DNA from: Norana najaformis
Lineage: Eukaryota > Annelida > Clitellata > Crassiclitellata > Hormogastridae
Assembly: GCA_964023275.1 (NCBI GenBank)
Contig: OZ029929.1
Location: forward strand, 9,126,856-9,190,855
Direction of reading: 5' to 3'
Length of the DNA: 64,000 nucleotides
Shown: one piece after another, positions 42,629-54,914 of the stretch
Numbering within the stretch: position 1 is the stretch's first letter
Layout of the letters: each line of letters opens with the position of its first letter
The notes under the pieces: generated by a model
Databases searched by the model: none
What the model was told of the DNA's origin: nothing
What the model saw: only the letters and a program-made list of their open reading frames with translations
Position numbers and translations under genes: made by a program

Positions 42629-45600
42629 CTTCAAACCAAACAAGAAAACTTATTCAGTGAAAAGTTGACAACTCAATAAATTTTATTAGTTTTATTAACA
42701 GTCACCAATGGCAATAAACAATAAACAAGTACACAATAAACAAGTACATAATTTATGTCTGTATGCAGCATATCAATACATCAGTGCTCAGTAGTATATA
42801 AAAACTTAATTCTAAGCCATTTACGCATACAAATCTAACCTAACTTCTGTAGCACCAATAAACATGCAATACAGTCATCAAAGTCACCATCAAGCTAAAA
42901 TTCAGCGCATCAGATCAAGATGATGCCACAAGTTGATAAAGGATCTCGTCAACAAGTTAAGTTAACATCGTTCATTTTGGACAAAACTGGTTTCTGTCAC
43001 AGCTAAATTTATACAATAATCTACACAAATCAAATCAACATTTTTCCATATTAGTGACTAAACTGTCTCTTAAGTGGAGTCTGTATGATATAGGTATAAC
43101 AAATTATGCAAACATTACCAAGCAAAGCTAACAACTACTTGTGTAGAAACAACTCAATTCTGACTGTTTTGAGCACTACACCTAGAGTGTTCATCAAGAA
43201 AGTCTATCACCATTGGAAAAAGTCATAACCTACTCTAAAAACTCAGTGGTCAATCATCAAACATAAAAATGCAACAAAAATGCCAATTTCAATCTTGTAA
43301 ACAACTCTAAAAGTTTTCCAATAAACTTCATTTTGCCATAGTGAGTTTCATATGCTGTTGGTGCTAAGCTGTAACGTTTAATAATAATAACAATCATAAT
43401 AACTAGCGGCAACCTGACTGCTTCTGGCACTGCCTGGCTTTTAAGTGACCTAATGCTTTGCTCAGAAAAACAAGTACTACTTTCACCATTTGTGTGTGTG
43501 TGTGTGTGTGTTTGCGTGTATGTTGAGATGCTGACCCGTTTTCCGATTTCGTCTTCAAGACAGAGACTGGTGATGATGCTGATGGCAAAGATTTCAACTT
43601 TCTGACTGCGATGGCTGAGGTAATTCATTAACTTCTTGAAGATAGCTTTGCAGTTCTCCTATTTAGAGACACACAATTACAAACATTTTAAACACACTGA
43701 CTGAAAAGACCAAAAATTATTCGAGTGTTAACCAATCAAAAATCGTTACACTGTAAACTCAATAAAATGTGGAACCTGGACCACGTAGCCAATACCATTG
43801 TAAAGAAAATCACATTATCAAAATATTACACAGAATGGGTTTAAAGTTATATTTTAGAGTTCAATTGCAGATTCAGGGGAAATGAATTAAAATTCAGTCA
43901 TCTTTCAGTAAATTATGTGGATACTGCTTGAACTGGTTGATACAAATGCATGCCTTAAAGTGTCCATAGATTTTGAAAACTAGAATCATAAGCATAAGTT
44001 TTCACAAAATACAGAGATCATGAAAATACTGAACAGCATTAAATTTAGACAAAATGATCGAACACCATTATTATTATAATTATTATTACTATTATTATTA
44101 TTATCATTATTACGAAAATTTGTTATACATGCAAAGTCATATGGAATGTGAGTCTGAAGTGATGTTAGTCAGTTGCCAGGTGATAACGTAGTTAAATATC
44201 CAAATGTTTGTAAGCCAGTGAGAAACAGTGACTAGAGTGGTACACATTAATGCTTTCCACAGTAAACTTGACCATGTTGTAACAGAAACAATGGTACAAC
44301 AAAAGGCATTTTATTGGGTTGGTGTTGTACGACGATGATTAGTATCTTTACTCAGAGATCTACCTCGCAAAAATTAATGAATCCATATAAGACACGATTA
44401 ATTAAACAGACAAGTCTTCAATTAATCATAAAACAAGATGACAGCACGATGAGACCATATGGAATGTATAGAACAGAAAAGATGGAACTGCTAGCAGCCC
44501 TTGGAAGGGAAAGAATCGACAGTAGCTGTTATGAGGCAGCTGATGAGAAAGTGAAATGAAAAACAGGACAGTGAAGAACCTTGTAGAACAAATAAAATCA
44601 ATCACAAGAATGATCATAACCTTCTGCTTGATGTAGGTTCTTATGAACAAGTTGTTGCGACACAGATTGGCAAGCAGACCCAGACACCACTGCGTCAGAT
44701 CATTCTCTGTCACCTCAACACTAGATAACCAATCACATTGTGATTATTCGTGTATACACAGGGTAGTCAGTCTACACTTAGTAAATTATTAAAGATTTCA
44801 AATAAGATGTAGAAGTATGAATCAGAGAGTGCAATTAACAAAATGACCAACAGTTCAGAAGCAGTGCCTTCTGTCATCATTGCAAAGAGCATCAGTCAGT
44901 GAGTGGGTGAATTCAAATGGTTGCTGTAAATACTTCATTCAGCTGTAGCCATTCCTAATGCTCACTGTAACACTGACCAGGAACTCTGAACGTTGTGTCA
45001 ACGGCCAGCATTGCGTAGGACTCTGATGGTTGGATTCTACATATGAACAAAAGCCACTTCTCCAGCTATTCGAGCATCAGTTGTTTACAGATGAACATGT
45101 TCATAATGAACTCTAACATTATTTAGGTAATTAACTGAGGCGTGCCTCCGAGAGGTGCTGTTACATTACACTTAAGATAGAATCAGAGACAGTCAGAACC
45201 AGATGTAGAGACAAAGGTAAGAAAAGGAGTGGCAATGAGACATAAAGTTAGAAGACATGCAGCCCAGTGCGTCTGAACTGGTACAAAAATAAAATCCTAC
45301 ATCTGCTGTATAAGAAAATTGACGAGTTCTTCGATGTAGTTTTGCTGAATGGACGTTTCTGCTTTGTATGTTAGTTTTTGAAGCAATCGAACACACTGAA
45401 GCACAAAAGCAGACAAAGTCAGTGTCCGGCAGTTACAGTTCAACATCACCTGATACCTGTCATTTAACAGAAGCTCTTAAATTACATTTTCTCATAAATG
45501 ACAACAGCATTCATACCTTCCTCTAATTCTGTATACATGTAATCATGCATCTGAGCATTTATGTAGCACCTTTCAAGGACCCCCATTCAGTAGTAATGCT

Positions 45601-48600
45601 CTTCTATTCTACTGAAATGCAGTAAGAACTAGAATATATTTTATCAGGGACAAAAAAGTATATGACCAATCCAGTTCGGTCACATGCTTCGTTTTCACAT
45701 CCTATGTGGGAATCTGTTACTGATGATGGTTATTTAAAGAAAAGAAAGTTGTTGGAAGACCGTTGGACTGGATAACTGGTAAAGAAAGCAGACAGAGTTC
45801 CAAAGAAGTTAAGAAACAGACAAGAATGGTGTTGTTGGATTCTTGCTCCTCCACAAAGGCAGAAAACTGAAGAGAAGAGGGGAAAACCAAATGCTTGTAA
45901 AAACAATATCTCAAACAAGTTGACTGTACTGCAACTTAAATTCACAGGGCGCTCAGAAACAAAATCAAAACGGTTTAATATTCTCTTGCAAAGACCTGAC
46001 AAAACACAAGACTAAGACACAAGAAGACCCCAAAAACAGCAAATCACCTCATCATTTTGTTACCTGAGGTCATTCAAGTCAGGACTTAAAACCGACCTTT
46101 TCCACCTTGCTTAAACATGTACATTACCTTCTAGTGTCTGACCTCTCCCATTTCAACTGGACCTGTCTAGAGGATTATGGAGGATATTGTGGTCTCACTA
46201 TGAAGCAACCATCAACTGATGCCTTGTGTATTATTATAACAGTGCCACAGAAATCTTAAGAAAAGACCCAAAAGGCATGCTTACAAGAATGACATTCTCG
46301 TCTATAGGCTGAGCCACACTATTCCTCATATAAGTAATTAAAACTGCCGCTACGTCGAAGGTTGTACGGAAGAATTCACGAAGAAATGAGGCGTTTGCTG
46401 CAAATAAACAACGCAGGACAAAATTTTAATGAATTATTTAAACATCATAGCAAAGTAAATTGAAACAAGAAAGTGAAAAGTGTAACTAGTGCTGTGAACT
46501 TCAATCATTATTTCTTGTATGTATGTGGGAGAGAAGAGACCAAAAACCTGGAGAACACAAGGCCAAGACAGCAAAAGAAATGTACAGCAATGTGTAACAA
46601 TACTGGTGTAAGGTAACTCCCACAATAACAAGGTCCACGATTTAAACAGAGAGAACAAAATGGCTGTGGTAAGTTGGCTACCCAAGTACTTGCTATTATG
46701 TCCACTACCTCTCCTTCAGCTACAACAGCCACCTCTGGAATGGAAAGATCAACACTATAATGACAGCTTGAACATCAGGATGGCCATATGCAGGCACACT
46801 AGCCCTAGTAGTTAAGCAACTGGAAAAATACTGATGGATCATTTACTGCCATCTGAATCAACCAGTCTGACTATTCCCACACCACCTCAGCAATTCAGGG
46901 TTTTATGCTAGTGTGCAAACCAATATATCAGAAGAAACTAAGCAACATTCTAGCCTCTAGATATGACCTTTGAACCCAGCAGGGTAATGATGACTCACAA
47001 GCAGCTACATTTTGTCAAGTTTTTCAATTCTAACTTATGAAATGTAAAAAGAATGCAGCCAAACAAGGAAGCAAAATCTGAACAAAAGGCCAAGACAATG
47101 ACAACATAAACAAAGACATAACAAGACTGACTGAACACAGGAAACACTGAAGTTGATAAACGACTGACAATCTGAAAGCATTCATTCACACACCTCCGAA
47201 CAGCTGGAATTGATGACAATGATGTGAGAAGCAAACGCAGAACACAGGTCCTATAAGCACTCGTTTTCTAATCTAATCAAATGCCTTCTATAGCGCATTA
47301 TCATAATGCATAAAGCACCAGTGGATTTCAAAGTTTTGAAGAAAACTGAGAAGCTAAAAATTTTCTTTCTGCAAAAGAAATTTTACGAGTCAGTTTTGAT
47401 CAGCTGCATATCTGAGGTAACCTCCTGAATTTTACAGCACTATCACTGCATTTCCTAAAACACACCTAGTTGTAAATCTGGTCGAATCCAGGTCAATCTA
47501 ATGAAAATCATTATGATAAGAAGCATTCCAAGGAGGACAAGCTCAAACAGAACAGTCTATAAAATGTAATGCCAGAATATGTAGTCATGTTACGCAAGTA
47601 CTCATTTATATGTGATCTGAGGTTTTAAAAACTTTCCAGAAATGGGTTAGACATGTTTTTAGGTTGAAATCATGTATTATGACTTTTTTGTGAAATATAT
47701 TCTAATCTATGCATTTTTTACTTAAATCTAAAATTTTTGACACAAATCTTAAATTTTTTAAACTTTTAAATGCATTAATCCTGATAAACTGAGATCACAA
47801 ATCCTATTGTTTGGTCAAGTTTCACCAATTATTTTGTAGCCTTCTGTCAAATAACACAGACATATTACATGTCGTTTGTGAAAAATGGCTGGCCACCGCC
47901 AACCATTTTTTAATATATTCAACTGACAACTATTCTATCATTAACATTAAACTCTGGCCAACAACAACACTCATTGACCAGACCTATCATTATTCAACCA
48001 AGTCATCTGATGGTCTCCATCTGGTGCTAAGAACTAGAACTGTTCTTGGTGGATGAGTTTTTCAGTTGCTGGACGTAAATTTTGTAACTCTCTTCCTGCG
48101 TCTGTTCATTCTGCCGAGTCTCTGGCGTCACTTTGGTCTCAACTCAAGACTTATAGGCTGCCTCTGTCTTAGTGGACTAACCTTCTGGACACTGACCTGA
48201 TGTGACTTGGCTTTGGAGCATCCTCAGTTGATGCCTTGCACATTAGACACCGGTCCTGTAGACATTGCAAATTATAATTACATGTATGTAATTCATATAT
48301 GTAGGCAAGTAGAATTATTTCTATAGCACAAGATCACCGAATCTGGGTAAGAATATCAAATAAGTTGTAGCTTATCTTACCCAAAATTAAAACTTCTCTT
48401 ACCAAGATTGTTGAGCAAGGACATTGTTTTATGTGCGAGTGAAGCCTTCGTCTGGCGATCGTTCATTATTTCAAGAAGACATGCAACACATTCAGTCGAA
48501 AGCAGTTGCTTCGGATGCAGAAAGGCAAGTGATGATCCCTTGCTAGTTATGCTGTATAATACCTGTCAGCACAAAACGATCACCAGCTTATTAAAAGGAT

Positions 48601-48929
48601 CAGTCACAATGCTTATGGTAGCCTGTTAGTGTACATAATAATATGCATGTATTTCACACTTTGGCAGCACCAGTGGCCACTAAATCGGACATCAGTTGAT
48701 GTTATCATAATTCATAACTGCTAATGAACAATAGAAACTGACAATACACTGTGAACTGTACGATTTCATGTTCTAGCACAGTTTAAAATATACTTTTACA
48801 AAGAAAGTAAATCTGGAATCTGACATCGAGCTGTCGGTGGAGATGAAGGAGATTATCATCATTTCGGTTGTTCTTGTATTGACTCGCAGCCAAAACGACA
48901 GCTTTGACACATGAAATCGCTTCCATCAT
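42483..48929 (-). CDS. CIP2A: CIP2A homologue, N-terminal eight exons (3' part missing)
   Basis: Exons on the minus strand: 48929-48825, 48562-48403, 47203-47165, 46734-46682 (less sure), 45395-45301, 44720-44621, 43658-43536 and 42628-42483. All reading phases join and give about 273 residues. The order matches the armadillo-like N-terminus of CIP2A, the cancerous inhibitor of PP2A (about 905 residues in human). In vertebrates that region binds the B56 subunit of PP2A and mediates dimer and TOPBP1 contacts. Diagnostic pieces are ASQYK, LLSTECVACLLEIM, LLQKLTY, CLGLLANLCRNN, SLCLEDEIGKR and NIHQVFQLLFNIL. The start ATG at 48929-48927 aligns with the family start. The coiled-coil half is absent, cut by the gap at 42134. 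Confidence 0.88.
42660..43535. other. CIP2A intron, nothing beyond a short TG tract
   Basis: AT-rich. A (TG)n stretch lies at 43494-43511, 25 nt downstream (minus sense) of the donor at 43536. Confidence 0.5.
43536..43658 (-). CDS. CIP2A: CIP2A exon 7
   Basis: Forty-one codons, phase 0 at both ends, acceptor ctctaaatag, donor ACGG|GTCAGC. It encodes NCKAIFKKLMNYL and EIFAISIITSLCLEDEIGKR, which aligns with the human FALSILSSLTLNEEVGEK repeat. Confidence 0.88.
44060..44112. repeat. (ATT)n tract in CIP2A intron
   Basis: ATT repeats with minor interruptions. The rest of the 43659-44620 intron holds nothing that I recognise. Confidence 0.75.
44621..44720 (-). CDS. CIP2A: CIP2A exon 6
   Basis: Acceptor gttatctag, donor CAGAAG|GTTATG. 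It encodes WCLGLLANLCRNNLFIRTYI, one of the most conserved CIP2A segments (human CLGLLANLCRHN). Confidence 0.92.
45301..45395 (-). CDS. CIP2A: CIP2A exon 5
   Basis: Acceptor cttttgtgcttcag, donor CAGAT|GTAGGA. It encodes CVRLLQKLTYKAETSIQQNY followed by IEELVNFLIQQ, aligned to human CIQLLQKLTY and IDELITFLIDHI. The split codon joins exactly with exon 6. Confidence 0.9.
46060..46255 (+). mobile_element. LINE 3'-end fragment in CIP2A intron
   Basis: The plus-strand frame reads SFKSGLKTDLFHLA, the C-terminal FxSxLKTxLF motif. It is followed by accatcaactgatgccttgtgt, the tail seen in other copies. Confidence 0.6.
46682..46734 (-). CDS. CIP2A: Candidate CIP2A exon 4
   Basis: 53 nt flanked by ttccattccag and TTGG|GTAGCC. 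It encodes VAVVAEGEVVDIIASTW. Its length and phase exactly fill the space between exon 3 and exon 5 compared with human CIP2A (AGVVCRSSHTDSVFLQ), but sequence similarity is weak. It could be wrong. Confidence 0.5.
47165..47203 (-). CDS. CIP2A: CIP2A exon 3 (39 nt)
   Basis: After tcaattccag. It encodes AVRRCVNECFQIV (with the split first codon), aligned with human AVDIETRDCLQNTYNL. The proposed donor (GTCA|GTCGTT) is weak, so the 3' limit is uncertain and the exon may be longer. Confidence 0.6.
47270..47340. mobile_element. Short LINE tail fragment
   Basis: tctaatc...cttctatagcgcattatcataatgcataaagcac matches the 3'-end motif at 7690-7760. Confidence 0.45.
47960..48270 (+). mobile_element. 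LINE 3'-end fragment in CIP2A intron
   Basis: Plus-strand frames give YHYSTKSSDGLHLVLRTRTV, then after a shift the ...NFVTLFLRLF... region. It ends with ttgatgccttgcacattagacac, the shared tail. Dead copy. Confidence 0.6.
48403..48562 (-). CDS. CIP2A: CIP2A exon 2
   Basis: Acceptor ttgtgctgacag, donor CTTG|GTAAGA. Fifty-three codons, including HPKQLLSTECVACLLEIM and AHKTMSLLNNL, aligned with human NQILTSECLSCLVELL and LSIIGLLSQL. Confidence 0.92.
48825..48929 (-). CDS. CIP2A: CIP2A exon 1 with start codon
   Basis: Starts ATGATG at 48929 and encodes MMEAISCVKAVVLAASQYKN and then LLHLHRQLD. It aligns with human [20 protein letters not shown] and LLRHLEV. The donor GAT|GTCAGA is weak but phase-consistent. 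The second ATG (48926) is an equally possible start. Confidence 0.82.
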
Positions 48930-49639
48930 TTCTGCAAAAAAGACAAATAATCAGTCCATACTCTGCAGCTTTTCAATCAAGTTACAGGTGTGTAACTTTA
49001 CATGTTTTAAACCGCATTCAGTTTTCACAGAAAAAAGGCGCTAAAGAGACACAAACAAGACTGTGGGCCCATATGCATGACAACAGCATAACTGCTAGTC
49101 CCTGACTACCTCTGACTAACAAATGAAATCAGAATGCACGACAAGGTCTTTGCTTGTTTGCCTGTTACGCCTGAACTAACGCCAATCCACCTCACAACCA
49201 GGCGTAAGTTACAAAGTTCTAGCATAGCAAAAGTGAACAAAATGGCAGCTGTCATGATTCATCGATTCGAGCAAAATTTTATTAACAATAAAACTCAAAG
49301 TGTAAATACTTCTGTGAACTTAAATTCAGAAAAATACTATGATATCGTTCGTGGTTGCAAATGACCCCCTAATAGACATCAAATCTATTATTATAGAGAA
49401 CACGAATATATTCATGCTGTCTCAACAAATACCCTTTGCCAATACCAAATGGCATCCGCAACTGAGAATATCTGAGTACCATTTGCTTACATACGAATCT
49501 GCTGCTCTTAATGATCTTCAACACCACCTATAGGCTAGCACAGTCAATGGTTTTTGAGGTACTTAAAAAGTGCTACATAAAGTGTCTAGATACACGTATA
49601 TCTACATACAGAAAGGAAGGCATCTGCAGTGGCCATAAT
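48930..49639. other. 5' flank of CIP2A
   Basis: Would hold the promoter of the minus-strand CIP2A gene. I see no convincing TATA box or other element, and no other gene. Confidence 0.4.
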
Positions 49640-49990
49640 AATAATAATAATAAGACAATTTATATAGCGCCGTAGCACAGCCGAGGCCGAAGAAAAGGGC
49701 GCTGTACAAGGGTTCAAGCATCAACTACAGTCATAAGATATCCTAAAAAGATTTGTCTTGAGTCGTGACTTGAATGTGTCCAGGGATGGGGCATTCGTCA
49801 CATTCTCAGGAAGACTGTTCCACGCAGTGGGTCCGGCGACAGTAAAGGAACGTTCGCCGAACTTCGTGGAAGAACGTGGGACATGCAGTTGATTCCTCGA
49901 TGAGGACCATAGCTGATATGTGTTAAGTGGCAAGTGCCACACTTCTGAAGAAAACTGCTTGAAGAGGCATGTAAAAAGCAAGTGAGTACC
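49640..49990 (-). mobile_element. LINE 3'-end fragment (minus)
   Basis: The minus frame holds FGERSFTVAGPTAWNSLPEN and then SLDTFKSRLKTNLF, a clean CR1/L2-like ORF2 C-terminus. The plus strand starts with (ATA)n and tttatatagcgccgtagcac, the 3' tail. It is younger-looking than most other fragments. Confidence 0.75.
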
Positions 49991-50754
49991 TTAACTAGGC
50001 TTGTTAGTGGACACCAAGAGGCCCAAGCATCCGCTCAAAGGGCGACATCCAAGCCACCAATGCATGTATCCGAAAACCAGCCAAAAATGATTATTTTTAG
50101 CGGATTGCTGTATAAGTCATAGGCTCACAGCTTAATAATGTGCCTGCAAATCCATGAGATTGCAGGCAACAGATACCAATCAGTGAAGCCTATAAAATAA
50201 CAAATTCCTTTAGTTTCAACAGAAATTAGTGGCTTTCCTATGCACTGGTGGGCTGAAAGGCCTCATGGTCTCTGGTAGTGTAACTGCTAAACTAACTTTG
50301 ATTTAGGCCTAAGTGCATATAATGACTGACATGTGCCCCATTCGGCTATCATTTTCCGACTATCGTTTTATTATGCAATGATGAAGCAACGAGTATTCAA
50401 GTCCCCACCCAGATAGAGTTTGAGTATCAGGGCTGTAATTTACCAACAATGGCACTTCTAACTTTAGCTAACCCTAACCGAAGACAATGACTTCTACGAC
50501 ACCCGCACAAGCGTAAACCAAAAGCACAGAGCAACAAAGTACTTACAAGTTGGCTAGATTTTTTGTCAAATGGAACACCCTGCAATTTTGTTTCTATAAC
50601 AAAATTCCACCACTGGGTTCTACAATAAATTTCAAATAACAACTAATCACAACTAATCAACGCACATCCTGACAATAAACGCAGTTTTTACCTCGACCTA
50701 ACGAATACAGACTTATTTAAGTGGTAAGCAATCCCCATAATTGTAATTAGTAAC

Positions 50755-51185
50755 TTCTAATGTGCCTGTCTCTAGTGCACAAGGTATTAACCAATGGCCC
50801 ACCAAAGCCCAAACCGCAACCATGTCAATATCCAGAAGGTCAGTACACTATAACCCAGAGGCAGCCTATGGTGAATAAACAAAATTGAAAAAGGTAAGTC
50901 TTAAGCTGAGAACGAAATGACAAAAGTGATTAAGCAGAACGAACACACACAGGGATAGAGTTCCAAGATATAGGTCCAGCAACTGAAAAAGTTCATTCAC
51001 CAACAACAGTTCTAGTTTTAGGTATGACCAGAGAAAGACAACCAGATGACCTGGTGGAGTAATGACAAGTCTGGGGAATAAGGACTAATTTTAAGTATTG
51101 TGGTTGGCCAGAGTTCAGCGTTTTATAAACTGTAAGTCCCAATTTAAACAAATCCCTTCTGGAACAAGAACCCAATGCAAATATT
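50755..51185 (-). mobile_element. LINE 3'-end fragment (minus)
   Basis: Same subfamily as 9335-9720 and 54915-55345 (caatatccagaaggtcagtac, gaacgaaatgac, aggtatgaccagagaaagac). The minus frame includes SSGCLSLVIPKTRTVVGE. Confidence 0.65.
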
Positions 51186-51599
51186 TAAGCAGAGGTTATA
51201 TGCTCATATTTTGATGTATTAGTTATGGACTATCCAAGGAGTTCTGAACTCTGGAGTTTCTGCATATTTGACTTTGTAATACCAATTGTTGCAGTGTAAA
51301 CAAAAGCAGTGATGGAGACACACCGTTTGAAATGCTACAGGGGGCCTGTTCCATGAAAAATCGAAGGATGTTCGTAGCGTCCTCGGAGCATACTCAGCTG
51401 AAGGGTTTGGCATAAGAGCAAGTAGGGCAAGTTGATCAAGCGTGCTCTGGATACTCTGTTTATGCTGGGAACAGGTAAGACCTAAGTTCCTCACCGTTTA
51501 AGGTCCAATTTATTACCATAATATAAAAATTATTTTTTGTTATTGGTAAATTATATGAAGTTTCGTATTCTGTTGTCTTCTACATCATAATTGCAATTG

Positions 51600-51860
51600 T
51601 AAACCCGAGATTTGTGTAGCACCCCACAAAAGAAAAGTCGCAGGAACCAGCTTATTCACAGGTGCTTAGTCAAAACTTAATTGATAGGCAAGAATGGTTT
51701 GGTTCCAGGTCAACATCCAAGAGTAAGGCAGGCAGGCAGGCAAGCAGGCCAGCCGGCAGCAGACGTCTAGAGGGTGGTGTTTAGAAATGGATCTGCGGGA
51801 TATACAAGGGGAAGAAGAGGAATAGGCTATAATCTGCGGAAGAGGAATGTATGCTTCTAT
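51600..51860 (-). mobile_element. LINE/SINE 3'-end fragment with (GGCA)n
   Basis: Inverted cgagatttgtgtagcac motif, caggaaccagcttattcacagg and (GGCA)n at 51727-51757, in the same order as at 32535-32700. Confidence 0.6.
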
Positions 51861-51950
51861 CCACTGTTTTTATAAACAAAACCTGTGCATTCCATGACTT
51901 TACCCTACTCACTCCAGCATCTTCACTCATTGCAAACTATATCTTTAAGG

Positions 51951-52008
51951 CTTGAACTCGTGTTAACTCCTCTGAAGGTCAATTCAGAGGAGTTAACACG
52001 AGTTCAAG
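51951..52008. repeat. Perfect inverted repeat: 26-bp stem, 6-nt loop
   Basis: Left arm 51951-51976 (starting CTTGAACTCGTGTTAACTCC) and right arm 51983-52008 are exact reverse complements. The loop is GGTCAA. No repeat family or gene is seen around it. Confidence 0.9.
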
Positions 52009-52534
52009 GCAAAAAAGAACTCTGGTTTCAGCTTAGCAATCAGGTTGTGACTGCAGGAATTATGCAACATTATATCATTCACTGCTTAGCTGCAACAATT
52101 CTGCACATTTCTGATGAAATTTATGACAGTCATAAAAATATTATTCTTATAAAATGTAAATAATTTAAAACATGTCATATTCTCGTCTTTTTCTGACTGG
52201 ATTTCATTAGAGTTTTCTCTTTCTCCAATAAAACGGTCAGAGGACCATTCTATTTTATAAAATGACGTCTGCCAAAAATGGCAGATCTCACAAACATAGC
52301 CTAAGACTTAGAACTGCAAGTTAGCAGCCACCTCTTCCCACTCAGCAAACTCATTCTTCATCCTCTGTGAATCACCTCTATGCAGCCAACACACAACTCA
52401 CAGTTTTCTCTTCACGTCTTTCTATGCACATTAAATCATCTTTGTGATACCATCAACAGGATATCAGCCATCCTGCTATGCCTCAACCCTTCAAAAACAA
52501 TATTGGATTCAAGCATTTTAATTGTATTGCATTT

Positions 52535-53400
52535 GATAATTTATATAGCGCTTCTTACAGAACAAACTGCTCACAGGCGCTTTCAGCATGAGAACCCCAG
52601 GGAAATAAGAACATCTTTAAACAATGAGCTGACTGAGCTCTATTACCAACAGTGACCCTTGCACGAAACGATAGCGGAAGTCCATTCCATAGAGATGGCC
52701 AACAACAGCAAAAGCCCTCTGCAGTGCAAGCGAGGACTTAACACGAGGAACAAATAGATCCAGACGACCTAGGGAAGGTAGAGGACGGGATGAGGTACTA
52801 GAGTGCGAAGGCCGAATAAGATCACAAACATATTTTGGAGCCTGGCCAATGCGAGCCCTAATTACCAGAGACACTAGTTTAAACTGAATACGAGATAGGA
52901 TAGGGAGCCAACAAAGTTGTTGATTGACGTAATCTGAGATATGAGAGAAACGGGGAAGACGTGATATTAGCCTGGCCGCAGAATTTAGTACTGATTGAAG
53001 GGAGGGCAGCCGATACTTAGGCAAACCAGCAAGCATAGAGACGCAGTAATCAATGCGACCACATATCATGGCATGAATCATAGTAGTAAAGACAGAGGAA
53101 GAAACAGAACGACGCACAAGTCTTAAGCGCCTTAATTGGTAGTAAAAAGACCGAGTCAAACTAGAAACATGGTTTGCGAAAGTAAGGTTACAGAGTGTAA
53201 CGCCAAGATTACGAACACTAGACGAAAATATACAAGCGGTGAAAGCTTCGGATAAGGAAAAGTATTGAAGCTGAGCAAGACGGTATTAAGAACCAAACCA
53301 GATCAACTGAATTTTGGCCAGATTAAGGCGATGACGATTGCAGGACATCCAATGTTGAATATCATGAGTCAAGGCATCAATCGAACTTAAAGCTATAAAC
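52535..53400 (-). mobile_element. CR1/L2-like LINE fragment with the C-terminal half of the ORF
   Basis: The minus frame 53159-52617 encodes SLQSVLNSAARLISRLPRF, then LCWLPILSRIQFKLVSLVI, a close relative of the 3' half of the LINE at 14990. Further 5' (53160-53400) broken frames continue the RT-to-C-terminus region (NRHRLNLAKIQLIW, SSVRNLGVTL). The plus strand starts with tttatatagcgcttcttac, the LINE tail. Inactive. Confidence 0.8.
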
Positions 53401-54204
53401 ATCTCTCGAAATTGACAAACTGAAATTCACTATTATGTACATGACACCTTAAATACTTCGATATTCATACCTTTGAAAAAGAATATTTAGTAATACGCAC
53501 GCAAACTGCAGTAATTTAAGTCAACCTAAACAAATTATATAGTGACGAACATTTGAAAACTGCACCAACCGCATTATCAACACCACCCGAGAATACTGAA
53601 CAATAGAAGTCAGTTGTACAGCCAAGAGTACCTAAAATTTGCAATTAAGTATACATTTTGGAGCTAACATTTTCTGAAGTGGTCTCTTTAAAGAAAGGAA
53701 GACTCAGCTGATTGTTTTATAGGTTTATTCCCCTACTTTATCCGAAATCTCATCAGAAACTTGCAAAAATATCGAAAATCATACCGCGGCGATTGTTGAA
53801 GCTAGATTATTTGATACGAGGTGTAATGTTGTGCTCTATTTTACCTACTGTCGGATGTCATACTGACTCACAACTGATAGATATAATAACACTGGATACA
53901 GCATACGACCAGATTTGTGAACCCAACATCTAATTCTAGTCAGTGACGTCATGGGGGGCAGAAAGCAGTCGGGTACGGTAGAAATGCATGAAAGAACTGC
54001 AAGTTCGTGTTTGTGAATCGTCTTTACAGAGACATTTATGTACACAAATATTTTAACGGATAAGTTTAATAATGCAATATGTTTTGGCTAATCGCGGAAA
54101 ATGACCATAATGAGGCTTTTAAAATTATAATAAAAATATACAACTGGAATTGTCAGATCCATGAGCCGGGCGGGTAAACAGTTAGGTGGAAGATGTTTCG
54201 GATT

Positions 54205-54900
54205 GGAGTGGACAGACAGACAGACAGACAGACATACAGACAGACAGACAGACAGACAGACAGGCAGGCAGGCAGGCAGACAGACAGACAGGCAGGCAGG
54301 CAGGCAGACAGACAGACAGACAGACAGAGGGTATCAGAGTCAGGATAGGATTTTTGGAAAAGTAGTGTTTTCAGTTTTGAGTGAAAGACCAATCCAGAAA
54401 TTGCCAGAGATGAAGTGTTGGTGAGCTAGTATGATGGATCAGTTGTCGTAATTCTGGCGGGGGTTTATGCCAGAGGAGTGGAGCAGCTACGGCTATATAG
54501 TAATTTCCAAATTTTAAGGACGAAGCCACGGGGGAAGAAATTTTAGGACAGAAGAGGATCGGGTTGAACAGAGTGGTTGGATTGTAAATAACTGATGAAA
54601 ATAGTCCTGAGGGTTGGGAAAATTGAATTGTGTTTTAGACTTAGGTAAGCAACAGCACTTTATACTGTGCATTCAGGTACTGTATTTTTAAGCCAGTGAC
54701 ATGATTTGAGAACAGGAGTGATGTGGTAGGGTTTGGAAGTTTAGGTGACAGCACGAGCAAGAGCATTTTGGATAGCTTGAAGGTGGTTTATTTGAGTGGT
54801 TACTCTAGTGAGGAAAAGTGAATTGCAGTAGTCTAGTTTTGCATGGAATGTGGATGTGGCAATTGGTAGACATGCAGTTTTGAAGTCAGACTTTGGACGA
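54205..54900 (-). mobile_element. LINE 3'-end fragment with (CAGA/GGCA)n, nested in the P-like transposon
   Basis: (CAGA)n/(GGCA)n at about 54210-54328 is followed by ttttcagttttgagtgaaag and related sequence shared with 32760-32900. The minus frame reads MVFHSKLKTLLFQKS, the LINE C-terminal motif. Confidence 0.65.
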
Positions 54901-54914
54901 ATTAATAATAACAG

